Source: T3SED10-260 sp035363255 (GTDB taxonomy: Bacteria > Caldisericota > Caldisericia > UBA6126). Taken from it: a stretch of 64,000 nt of DNA. Both the position numbers and the translations under genes were made by a program. Location: NCBI GenBank assembly GCA_035363255.1, contig DAOSES010000007.1, forward strand, positions 1-64,000, written 5' to 3'. Below the pieces are notes generated by a model. It did not search any database. It saw only the letters and a list, made by a program, of their open reading frames with translations, and was not told the DNA's origin. Below, in pieces: positions 42,449-51,900 of this stretch (positions within the stretch are counted from its first letter, which is position 1; each line of letters begins with the position of its first letter).

Positions 42449-44296
42449 ATGAAAAAAGAAGCTCTTGATTTTATTAGAAAAGCCACTGAAATTGAGCTTT
42501 ATCAGCTTTGTGATGAGCTAAGAAATCTGATTATCCAAACGGTATCAAAGCATGGGGGTCATTTGTCTTCCAATCTTGGAGTCATTGAGCTTACAGTTGC
42601 CTTGTTAAAGTGTTTTGATCCCCTGATAGACGATATCTTGTTTGATGTTGGCCATCAATCGTATGCCTACAAAATTTTATGTGATCGATGGGACCAGTTT
42701 TCTGGATTAAGGCAGGAGGGTGGTATCAGTGGTTTTCCCGACCCCCGTGAAAGCCCTTTTGATAAATTTATCTCTGGGCATTCCAGCACTGCTCTGGCTA
42801 TAGCTTCGGGTTTTGCCATTCAAAAAAAGCTAGAACAAAGGTCCTCTCATACCATTGCTATCTTTGGAGATGGCTCCATTACTGGGGGAGAAGCTTTCGA
42901 ATCCCTCAACAATATAGGTCATCACCAACTTCCCTTAATCGCCATCTTAAACGACAATGAAATGTCGATATCACAAAATGTAGGGGCTATGGCAAAAGCT
43001 TTTTCACGTTTTCGAAGCAGTCAAACCTACTATAAGCTCCGAAAAAGTTATAAACAACACCTTCGACAATGGGGAGGTTTTGGTAGCTTTCTCGAACAAG
43101 TTGGAGAAAAAGCCAAATCAATGATCAAACAAGCCTTATTCCCAGAAATGTTTTTTGAAGAGTTTGGTTTTTTCTATATTGGTCCAGTCGATGGTCACAA
43201 TATCAGCGAAATGTGTGAAATGTTTCAACGAGCAAAAAGTATCAACAAACCAGTCTTGATCCATACCTATACCCGCAAGGGCAAGGGTTTTCATTATGCA
43301 GAAAGCAATCCAATACTATTTCACAGTTCTCCTTCATTTATCATCGAAAATGAATGTTGCAAAACCAAGCCCAGTGGTGAAACATTTTCTCAAATTTTCG
43401 GGAGCACTCTGCTGGAGATAGCCAACGAAAACTCAAAAGTCATAGGCCTTACTGCAGCTATGTCGGAGGGCCTTTGCATGTGTGAGTTTGCAAAACATCA
43501 TCCTGATCGTTTTTTTGATTGTGGGATCGCTGAACAGCACATGGTATCCTCTGCCTGTGGAATGGCTCACAAGGGTTTACGCCCTATAGTCGGTATCTAT
43601 GCTACCTTTTTACAAAGAGCGTATGATCAGATCATTCACGATTGCTGTATACTTAAAGAAACTGTGATATTCGCTGTTGATCGAGCTGGAGCAGTTTCTG
43701 ATGATGGCCCAACACATCAGGGTATCTTTGATTTATGCAGTCTGATTCCAATACCAAATACTATTCTCCTTGCTCCATCCAATGCAGATGAATTAAAAAA
43801 AATGATGCAATGGTCGCTTGCTCAAGATCAGGGCCCCATCTTCATCCGCTACCCCAAGGAGACTGCCCCCCAGGATATAGATCCCTTACCCATCCAACTG
43901 GGACAAGCATCCTGCCTTAAAGAGGGAAGTGATTTAAGTATCGTTTTCCTGGGTCCCTTTAAAGATTTAAGCTTTGAGGTAGCTCAAAAGCTTGAAAAAA
44001 ATCATATTTATCCTCGAATTGTTAATGCTCGTTTCGCAAAACCCTTTGATCAGAGAATGATCTTGAAGTGTGCTCAAGAAACACGTTTGATGGTTACAAT
44101 TGAAGATGGGATATTGGAGGGAGGCTTTGGTCATCAAATCAGCACTTTCCTTTCCCATCACCACCCCATACCTCATATCCATTTTGCTTTAGGATCTGTT
44201 TTTCCCACCACAATGAAAAGAAAAAAAATATTAGAGCTTTCCGGAATTTCTGTAGATAATATATACCAAAGCATTCTTAAAATAATGGAAAGTTGA
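42449..44296 (+). CDS. dxs: 1-deoxy-D-xylulose-5-phosphate synthase
   Basis: This 615-residue thiamin-diphosphate enzyme condenses pyruvate and glyceraldehyde 3-phosphate to start the MEP isoprenoid pathway. The cofactor motif is GDGSITGGEAFESLNN near residue 148, HSSTALAIASG precedes it, and DRAGAVSDDGPTHQG near residue 411 marks the second domain. Its need for thiamin diphosphate links it to the thiamin-precursor importer elsewhere in the window, though only loosely. Confidence 0.96.
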   Translation: MKKEALDFIRKATEIELYQLCDELRNLIIQTVSKHGGHLSSNLGVIELTVALLKCFDPLIDDILFDVGHQSYAYKILCDRWDQFSGLRQEGGISGFPDPRESPFDKFISGHSSTALAIASGFAIQKKLEQRSSHTIAIFGDGSITGGEAFESLNNIGHHQLPLIAILNDNEMSISQNVGAMAKAFSRFRSSQTYYKLRKSYKQHLRQWGGFGSFLEQVGEKAKSMIKQALFPEMFFEEFGFFYIGPVDGHNISEMCEMFQRAKSINKPVLIHTYTRKGKGFHYAESNPILFHSSPSFIIENECCKTKPSGETFSQIFGSTLLEIANENSKVIGLTAAMSEGLCMCEFAKHHPDRFFDCGIAEQHMVSSACGMAHKGLRPIVGIYATFLQRAYDQIIHDCCILKETVIFAVDRAGAVSDDGPTHQGIFDLCSLIPIPNTILLAPSNADELKKMMQWSLAQDQGPIFIRYPKETAPQDIDPLPIQLGQASCLKEGSDLSIVFLGPFKDLSFEVAQKLEKNHIYPRIVNARFAKPFDQRMILKCAQETRLMVTIEDGILEGGFGHQISTFLSHHHPIPHIHFALGSVFPTTMKRKKILELSGISVDNIYQSILKIMES

Positions 44297-44305
44297 GGCT
44301 TTGGT

Positions 44306-45154
44306 TTGAGAATTGGGATTTATTTTCGAAAACGGATTGATCATTTAATACGTATCGCACACAACATCGCCAGCTTTGTTACTTCAAAAGGTTCTGAAGT
44401 GCTTGTCGCCCCAGAGATACAGGATATATTTCCTCAACATCCCATTTATAAAAATCAAGACTCCGGGCAGAAACCTGACCTTTTACTCAGCCTTGGAGGT
44501 GATGGCACTTTCCTCCATGCCGCTCAATATGCTCTTATGGAAGATCTTCCCATCATAGGTATCAACTTTGGATTTACCGGTTTTTTGACCAATATCGAAA
44601 AAGAGGAAATATTCCAGTCCCTGGAACTAATTCTCGAAGGTAAATTTGCAATCGAATCCAGCTCCTCTCTCAAATCCAGCATCCAACGCAATGGAGAGCT
44701 GGTTAAAACCTACGCCTGCCTTAATGATTTTGTTCTCCAAAAAGATCCCATCGAAAAAATACTATCCATTGAAGTCTATCTGGGTTCGCAGAAAATTGCT
44801 TCTTTCAGAGGCGATGGCATCATTATCTCCACTCCTTCAGGATCTACTGCATATTCTCTTTCAGCGGGGGGTCCCGTAGTTGATCCCACCTGTAAAGTGT
44901 ATGTCCTTACTCCTCTTTGTTCTCATAAGCTTAGCGGAAGGTCATTGATTGTTCCTGAAAAAGAAAAAATCTTCATCAATGTTTTTACCAAAGGAGACAA
45001 AACCCGCTTTATACGAGATGGAACTTCTGAATTTATCCTCAAAGATCTTGATAGAATTTCCATTCAGCGTCATCATCGTTCATTAAAAATGATTGTGCTC
45101 CAGGAAAAGAATTTTTATCACACATTAAACCAAAAGTTTCAATGGGGTTTTTGA
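44306..45154 (+). CDS. nadK: NAD kinase
   Basis: This 282-residue enzyme makes NADP. LGGDGTFLHAAQYA near residue 62 is the GGDG site, NFGFTGFLTN follows, and TPSGSTAYSLSAGGP near 178 completes the core. The start is TTG. Gaps to its neighbours are nine and three bases. Confidence 0.95.
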   Translation: MRIGIYFRKRIDHLIRIAHNIASFVTSKGSEVLVAPEIQDIFPQHPIYKNQDSGQKPDLLLSLGGDGTFLHAAQYALMEDLPIIGINFGFTGFLTNIEKEEIFQSLELILEGKFAIESSSSLKSSIQRNGELVKTYACLNDFVLQKDPIEKILSIEVYLGSQKIASFRGDGIIISTPSGSTAYSLSAGGPVVDPTCKVYVLTPLCSHKLSGRSLIVPEKEKIFINVFTKGDKTRFIRDGTSEFILKDLDRISIQRHHRSLKMIVLQEKNFYHTLNQKFQWGF

Positions 45155-45157
45155 GTC

Positions 45158-46879
45158 TTGATTAAAGAAATTCACATCCATCGTTTTATTTTGAGCCGCG
45201 ACATACTCCTCATACCTGGAGAAGGTCTAAACGTATTCAGCGGGGAAACAGGGGCAGGTAAAACCCTTATTCTCAACGCTATCCGCTTTGGTCTGGGTGA
45301 TTCTACCAACAAAGAACAAATTTACCATCCCAGCGAAAGCCCCCATGTCCAGATTACCTTTGCCATTCCTCGTGAAATGCATCACAATGAAGACGAATTC
45401 CCCTATACTGAATCTGAATGGGTTTGCGAACGTTACCTTAGCTCCTCGGGAAAAAACAGAACCAAAATCAATGGGGTGATGGTTCCTATAAAAGAGTACA
45501 AGCGGATTCTGAAAAAATTGATATCCATACATGGTCAGCATGATACCAGCCACTTGTTTTCCAAAAAAAACCAACTTCAGCTGTTTGATCGATTTTTTGG
45601 CAAAGAGTTTTCAGAACATTTAAGTTTCATTCAAAAAAACAGAAACCTTTATCTCCATAGCAAGGAAGAGCTCCTCGCTTGGCAAGAATCAGAAAAAGAG
45701 CGCATAAACGAAATAGATTTTATCACTTATCAGATTAATGAAATTGAAGCTGCCAAGCTAAACCAAAGTGAAGAAGAGAGTCTCATGGCAGAAAGAGATA
45801 TTCTTGCCAATTCACAGCGAATTATCGAAACTTTATCCAAAATTCAACAACTTTTTAACGAAGCCAATCGGCAGGGTTTTTCTATTGAACAAACTTTTCA
45901 CCGGTGCATCCAGCTTTTATCAAGTATCTCAGACTATACTCCCAACTTAAAACAAAGTTTTGAATCGCTCCAAACCTGCTCTTCCATCCTCAAAGACCTA
46001 TTGCACGACTGGAGCAGGGAGCGAGAGCTTATTGAAAGCAACTATAATCTTCAACGCTTGGATCAAGTGCTTAGCCGTATTGACCTGATTCAAAACCTTA
46101 AGCGAAAATACGGGAATTCGATTGCTGAAATATCTTCAACGCAAATGCATCTTAAAGACAAACTTCAAAACCTGGAACAAGCTCAAAACAAACGTGATCA
46201 TTTGAGCCATCTGCTTAATGACTTAGAACAGAGTTTAAGCTTTCATGCTTCAGAACTGAGTTTCAAACGAAAATCTTTAAAATCGAAATTTGAAGAAGAA
46301 GTAAGTAAAGAATTAGCTGATCTCGGAATGGACAAGATACGTTTCGAAGTCTCCCTCGACATGGAGTTACGTGACAGTGTTAGCTCCCTTCCCATTGACC
46401 AACAAAATGTTTTCTTGCATGATAATGGAATAGACAGCTTGAGTTTCCTTATTTCAACCAATCCTGGGCAGGCTTTGTTGCCTCTCGCCAAAATTGCTTC
46501 TGGCGGTGAACTCTCCCGCATTATGCTCGCTATTCAAAGCATGCTTGGGAAAGTCGATCAAACTCCCAGTCTCGTTTTTGATGAAATAGACACAGGCATA
46601 GGAGGACAAATAGCACATAGCATCGGAGATAAACTTCAATCATTAGCCACCAACCATCAGCTTATTTGTATTACCCACCTTCCCCAGATTGCAGCTAAAG
46701 CTCATGTACATTTCAATATTAGCAAAAACACAACAAAAGATCACACTTTCATTCAGTTAAACCGCTTAAACGAAGAGGAACGAATCAAAGAAATCAGCCG
46801 AATGATTGGTGGAAATGAAGATTCCGAGATATCCTATATGCATGCAAAAGAAATGTTAAACAGAGGAAAACATGAATAA
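45158..46879 (+). CDS. recN: DNA repair protein RecN
   Basis: This 573-residue SMC-like ATPase acts in double-strand break repair. Walker A is GETGAGKTLILNAI near residue 30, long coiled-coil arms occupy about 150-400, the signature is ASGGELSRIMLAI near 448, and Walker B is LVFDEIDTGIGG near 470. TTG start. It overlaps hflX by eight bases. Confidence 0.95.
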   Translation: MIKEIHIHRFILSRDILLIPGEGLNVFSGETGAGKTLILNAIRFGLGDSTNKEQIYHPSESPHVQITFAIPREMHHNEDEFPYTESEWVCERYLSSSGKNRTKINGVMVPIKEYKRILKKLISIHGQHDTSHLFSKKNQLQLFDRFFGKEFSEHLSFIQKNRNLYLHSKEELLAWQESEKERINEIDFITYQINEIEAAKLNQSEEESLMAERDILANSQRIIETLSKIQQLFNEANRQGFSIEQTFHRCIQLLSSISDYTPNLKQSFESLQTCSSILKDLLHDWSRERELIESNYNLQRLDQVLSRIDLIQNLKRKYGNSIAEISSTQMHLKDKLQNLEQAQNKRDHLSHLLNDLEQSLSFHASELSFKRKSLKSKFEEEVSKELADLGMDKIRFEVSLDMELRDSVSSLPIDQQNVFLHDNGIDSLSFLISTNPGQALLPLAKIASGGELSRIMLAIQSMLGKVDQTPSLVFDEIDTGIGGQIAHSIGDKLQSLATNHQLICITHLPQIAAKAHVHFNISKNTTKDHTFIQLNRLNEEERIKEISRMIGGNEDSEISYMHAKEMLNRGKHE

Positions 46880-47969
46880 ACCAAAACAAACTGCAATCAT
46901 TGTAGGGGACCGCAATACTCCCCAAACCACCAACGAGATGGAGCTATTGCTAAAAACTTTAAACATTGAAAGTGAAGTCATTTTTCCAGTGGATTTAAGT
47001 AAGATCCATCCTGCTACCTTTATCACCAAAGGCAAACTGGAAGAGCTCAAAAACCTTGCTTTAGCCCTTAAAATTGACCTGATTGTATTCGACGATGAGC
47101 TTTCCTATACACAAATACGCAACTTAAGCAGAACGACCAATGTGCTCATTGTGGATCGACCAAGAATTATTTTAGATATCTTTGCTTCCCGAGCCACCAC
47201 CAAAGAAGGTAAAATTCAAGTTGAATTAGCTATTCTCCGAAAACGACTTCCTGAAATTGTCCATCAAAACAAAGCTTTCGATCAACAAGTCGGTTTTATC
47301 GGTGGAAAAGGACCTGGAGAACGCAAGGCAGAAATTACTCGACGCTCTATCTATCAAAAGATACATCAACACAAGATTCAACTCAAAACCCTCGAAAAAC
47401 AACGAAAAACTAAACGTGACAAACGTATTGATTCCGATCTGCTTCTCATATCCATTGTTGGCTATACCAATGCCGGGAAATCCACCCTATTTAATGCTTT
47501 AACTCGAGATCAAACACCTACCGATGATTTGTTGTTTCACACCCTCGAGACCAAAACCCGTCAAGGCTATCTCAATAAAAGCATTGGAAACGTGCTTTTT
47601 AGTGATACCGTTGGCTTCATAAGAAAACTACCTCACGAATTGGTTGAAGCTTTCAAAGGAACGCTTGAGGAAATACAATTCGCAGATCTGATTATGATTG
47701 TGCTTGATGTATCAGACCCTGACTTTCCCATACATTTAAATACCGTTTATCAGACTCTAAAGGACTTGAAAGCCGATCACATTGATCAGTTATTGATTTA
47801 TAATAAAGCAGATTTGTATCCTGAAAAAACCAACTTCAACTCTCTCGTCAAACAATACGGAGACGGAATCTTGATTTCAGCTTTATCCAAAGAAGGTCTG
47901 CCTGAGTTAAAACAAAAAATCACCCAAAAGATAGAAGATAGAATTAACAAAAAGACTAATGAAGCTTGA
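46872..47969 (+). CDS. hflX: GTPase HflX
   Basis: This 365-residue ribosome-associated GTPase rescues or splits stalled ribosomes. The N-terminal domain holds GGKGPGERKAEITRR near residue 139; the G domain has GYTNAGKSTLFNAL near 197, DTVGFIRKLP near 243, and NKAD near 314. It overlaps mtnA by 11 bases. Confidence 0.95.
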   Translation: MNKPKQTAIIVGDRNTPQTTNEMELLLKTLNIESEVIFPVDLSKIHPATFITKGKLEELKNLALALKIDLIVFDDELSYTQIRNLSRTTNVLIVDRPRIILDIFASRATTKEGKIQVELAILRKRLPEIVHQNKAFDQQVGFIGGKGPGERKAEITRRSIYQKIHQHKIQLKTLEKQRKTKRDKRIDSDLLLISIVGYTNAGKSTLFNALTRDQTPTDDLLFHTLETKTRQGYLNKSIGNVLFSDTVGFIRKLPHELVEAFKGTLEEIQFADLIMIVLDVSDPDFPIHLNTVYQTLKDLKADHIDQLLIYNKADLYPEKTNFNSLVKQYGDGILISALSKEGLPELKQKITQKIEDRINKKTNEA

Positions 47970-48957
47970 TCCCTTTCCCTCCCTTCAGTTTTTTTCAGAC
48001 CATATTCTGCTCCTGGATCAGCGCTTGCTACCCTTTCAAGAAAAATACATCCATCTTACCCAGCTTACAGAATTAATTGATGCCATAAAAAACCTCGCAA
48101 TTCGAGGGGCTCCATTATTGGGCTTTGCAGGTTTGTGTGGTTTGTACCTTGCTAGTTTGCGGTGCAAAAACAGAGCTGATATGGATAGCATGGTTTTAAA
48201 ACTGTCCACAGCAAGACCAACTGCAATTCAGCTATCCTCTTGTGTTGATTCATCCTATGCCAAACATCGTCATTTAAGCCTTGAGGAACAAAGTTTAGTT
48301 TATTTTACTGAGGCTAAAGAATATGAACTACAAATGTTTGAAGACTCAGAAAACATCGCAAAGAATGGACAGGAACTTGTAGCTGACACTTGTAGTATCC
48401 TTACCCATTGCAACACGGGATCTCTGGCAATGCACGGCTGGGGAACAGCTCTGGGGGTGATTCTATATGGTTCGAGTGTTTTGGGTAAAGATTTACAAGT
48501 TTACTATACCGAAACTCGTCCCTTACAACAGGGGCTTCGTTTAACCAGCTTTGAATTACATCGTCATCATATAAAAGCTACTTGTATCACAGATAGCTCT
48601 GCAGCTTATTTGATGCAAGAACGCAAAATTGATCTTGTGATCACGGGTGCAGATCGAATTGCACTCAATGGAGACACAGCCAACAAAATCGGAACCTATA
48701 TGCTTGCCTTGAGCGCATACTACCACCAGATCCCATTTTACATCGCTGCTCCCACCTCCACTATCGATTTTAGTGCCACCAGTGGAAAAGATTTCGAGAT
48801 CGAACTTCGGGAAGCCTACGAGTTTTTCCAATGTGCTTCAGGAAAGCAAAACCCCCCGGAATACTTCAAGGCTCTTAATCCAGCCTTTGATGTATGTCCA
48901 GGGGATCTTATCAGCGCTTTTATTACTGAAAAGGGGCTTTTGCAAGCCCCTTTTTAA
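47959..48957 (+). CDS. mtnA: Methylthioribose-1-phosphate isomerase
   Basis: This 332-residue enzyme of methionine salvage converts methylthioribose 1-phosphate to the ribulose form. AIRGAPLLGFAGL near residue 49, the catalytic Cys in HCNTGSLAMHGWGTALG near 151, and Asp in ITGADRIALNGDTANKIGTY near 230 are present. No other salvage gene is nearby. The last codons form part of the operon terminator. Confidence 0.93.
   Translation: MKLDPFPSLQFFSDHILLLDQRLLPFQEKYIHLTQLTELIDAIKNLAIRGAPLLGFAGLCGLYLASLRCKNRADMDSMVLKLSTARPTAIQLSSCVDSSYAKHRHLSLEEQSLVYFTEAKEYELQMFEDSENIAKNGQELVADTCSILTHCNTGSLAMHGWGTALGVILYGSSVLGKDLQVYYTETRPLQQGLRLTSFELHRHHIKATCITDSSAAYLMQERKIDLVITGADRIALNGDTANKIGTYMLALSAYYHQIPFYIAAPTSTIDFSATSGKDFEIELREAYEFFQCASGKQNPPEYFKALNPAFDVCPGDLISAFITEKGLLQAPF
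48930..48955. terminator. Terminator embedded in the end of mtnA
   Basis: AAAGGGGCTT (48930-48939) pairs with AAGCCCCTTT (48944-48953) around TTGC, with T on the plus strand and A on the left, so it may work in both directions. It lies between mtnA and the converging surface-protein gene. Confidence 0.88.
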
Positions 48958-48970
48958 TCCTCAAAAGTAG

Positions 48971-51900
48971 TTAACTTTTTATTGTAATCTCCCGAAGCTC
49001 TGCATTCCAGTCTAATTTTGCTCCAAAGGTTTCACTGATAAAACGTAAAGGCACAAAAGTGCGTCCTGACGTGATTTCTGGGGGAGCGTCGAGTTTTTGT
49101 TGAGTTTCTCCCATTTTACCTTCTTCACGAATAAAGACATCAACTGAGCCAATCACCATACGAATAACAAAACGATCTTTCTGAATGGTGATTTGTCTAA
49201 GATTGCCATCCCAGTCGACCTTGGCTCCGAGTGCTTCACTAATAAAGCGAATAGGAACCATGGTACGTCCATTTTTGATATAGGGTGGAGCATCAAGCGT
49301 CTTGTCTTGATGGTTGACTTGTGCAAGATTGGAGCCAATACGGAGTTTTATCAGAGTAATAAGACTGACTTCCAGGTAAATGGCAGTGGTGTTACTTGCT
49401 TTATCGATCGCAATGACTTCTATTGAGTTGAAGCCATGGAGAAGCTCATACTCGTAAGAGAATTTACCTTCTTCATCAATTACAACATCTTGAGTATCAA
49501 TAGTCAAGACAGCACCAGCTTCAGTTTTTCCTTCAATTAAAACAAGTTTTTGAGTTACCTCTTCGGGGATGGGTTTGATATCAAGTTTTGGTGCCAGTGT
49601 GTCTAGCGTAACCAAGCGCATGATTTCAGTTTCGAGACCTTTACGATTGGTAGCTTTGAGTTGAATCAGGTTTTGCCCTTCCTCTAAGACCATCGGAAAC
49701 ACAAAAGAACCATTCTTTTCAACAGTGATCGGTTTGTCGTTTATAATCAAGCTAGCAGTAGGATCGGTAATGCCCGAAACTTCCAACTCTTTTTTGTTGG
49801 TGAGAAAGTTATCTGGAGGATAAGCAAGTTCAAGCTGAGGAGGAAGAGCATCAGGATTACGCTTGACTCCAAAAACCAAACGCTGGCTATGACTTAGCTT
49901 AGCTCCTGCAGCGATCAATTCAATAGAAATATCTTTATCCTGGGTTTCAGGTTTAACCGAAATCGTAAGGATGGAATCAAAAGGAACCTTGCCACTGGAA
50001 GGCTGAAAATCAGCACTAGCAATATCTGAAGGCAAATCTTTGATACTGAGTTTGACATCTTCCTCAAAATAGGGATCGGGAGTAAGAGAAATTTTATAAG
50101 ATATGCTTTCGCCAGCCATGATTTCCTGCTCAGCTAAAGCTTCGACAGATAGGTTGAAATTGGGAGGACGAGATTCAACAATTTCAATACGACTCGATAG
50201 GCTTTGTGAAATTCTGGATCGAACTGAAAACGCGGTAATGGTAAAAAGTTGTTCGGATTTTGGCTCTGCGTTGGCAGGAATATTGGTTTTAATATCTATT
50301 TTAGCGGATTCATAGGGTTTCAAGGTAAATTTGCCATTCCCAGAGGCATCATTTTCTTTTCCATTGACGAAAACTTTAAACAACCATTTATCTTGAGATT
50401 TGTTTAACACGCTAATATCAAACACTTCTGAGCGAGTACCCGTATTGACCAGGTAACTACTTACAGTAGATTCTTCGCCTTTGGTCCGTTTTTGGTTTAA
50501 GCTATGATCAGAAATTAGATTAAAAGACGCATTGTTGATGATTTTAACAGGTACTTCAGCAGTTTGAAGCACAGTTTTGGTAACATTGTCCTGTACAAAA
50601 ACAACCAAACTCATGCGTGAAAGATTATAGATATCCAGGATGGTATAATCAACTTCAAGGGTGTAAACGTCCCCTTTTCTTCCAAAATTCTCTCCATTGG
50701 TCAACTTCATTGGAGTTCCCAAATAGTCATGTTTGTCGTCATTTGTAGGCGTCAACATATCTCTAACTACAAAATGGTGTAGTTTATCTCCGTTGATTGC
50801 ATCAAAGGGAATGTCGGTTTCTGTAAGAGCAAAATAAATACGAGGATCACGAAAAGGAACATTATCTAAAGCAGTTATTGTGGCCGAAGCTCTTCCGTTT
50901 TTGGCAGATGAATCGTAAAAGTTTTGCACCCCAATGCTTATAATAGAGGGTTGTTTAAGTTTTTCCATTACTTTGGTTCGATAGGCATTGTACATTGTTC
51001 GAGCTTTACCTTCTTCTGTGCGTGTATCATCGCTATTGGGTAAACCTTTAAGATAGTCAGTGCCATCAAAATATATAGTAGGGAGACCTTGATCAGACTG
51101 ATACCACTTCATACGAGCTTCACTATCAATAGAAGTAAGTCTTGGAGAGGGTTCATCCTTGCCTTGAGATTGAACATAGTACTCTAGCCAAACAACCTTT
51201 TCTGAACCTAACTCATAATGAAGACGATTCATAGCAGTATGGGAATGAACACAATTGATACACCAAATTGCAGTAAAGAGCTCTCCTAAGACAGTATGAG
51301 GCACCAAATCAAGTTTTTGCTTGTAAATAAAAGTGGAGCTTGCTCGTCTTTTTTGGCCCCCACTGGCTGCCTGAGTCTCGATTTCGATTTCATAGCTTCC
51401 TGCTTCAATCATACGAGAGGTGGGATTTAATTTTAAAAAGGTGGTGTTGCGTTCGGAGAGATTGATGGAAGGGGGATCAAAAGTGGGGGTGGTGTTGCGT
51501 GGAAGACCAAGCGCAACAAAAGAAACAACACCATTGAAGCCGTTCTGTGGAACCACTTTGACAGGGATGAGAAATTCTTCATCAGCAGAAGCTACAAACA
51601 AGGGTTGGAGCTCAGTGTAAAAGTCTGGAGCAGAATCAGCTCTGAATTGAAGTGATATTTGCTGGGAAACACTGGTATCGCTTCCTGTTTCTACTTCAAC
51701 GGTAACTTGTGCGCTGTAATCTTTACCTTGTTCGAGTTTTTCGCCATGAATGGTTACTTTAACTTCCTGAGAGGGAGCATGGAAGCTGGTTGGTTCGATG
51801 CTAACAGAAGGATTATCAGCTTTTATGGTACCTTTGAGCATATTACCACTTTGATTGTGGATAAGAAAGGATCTTTCGACTTTAGTGTCAGACTTGACTG

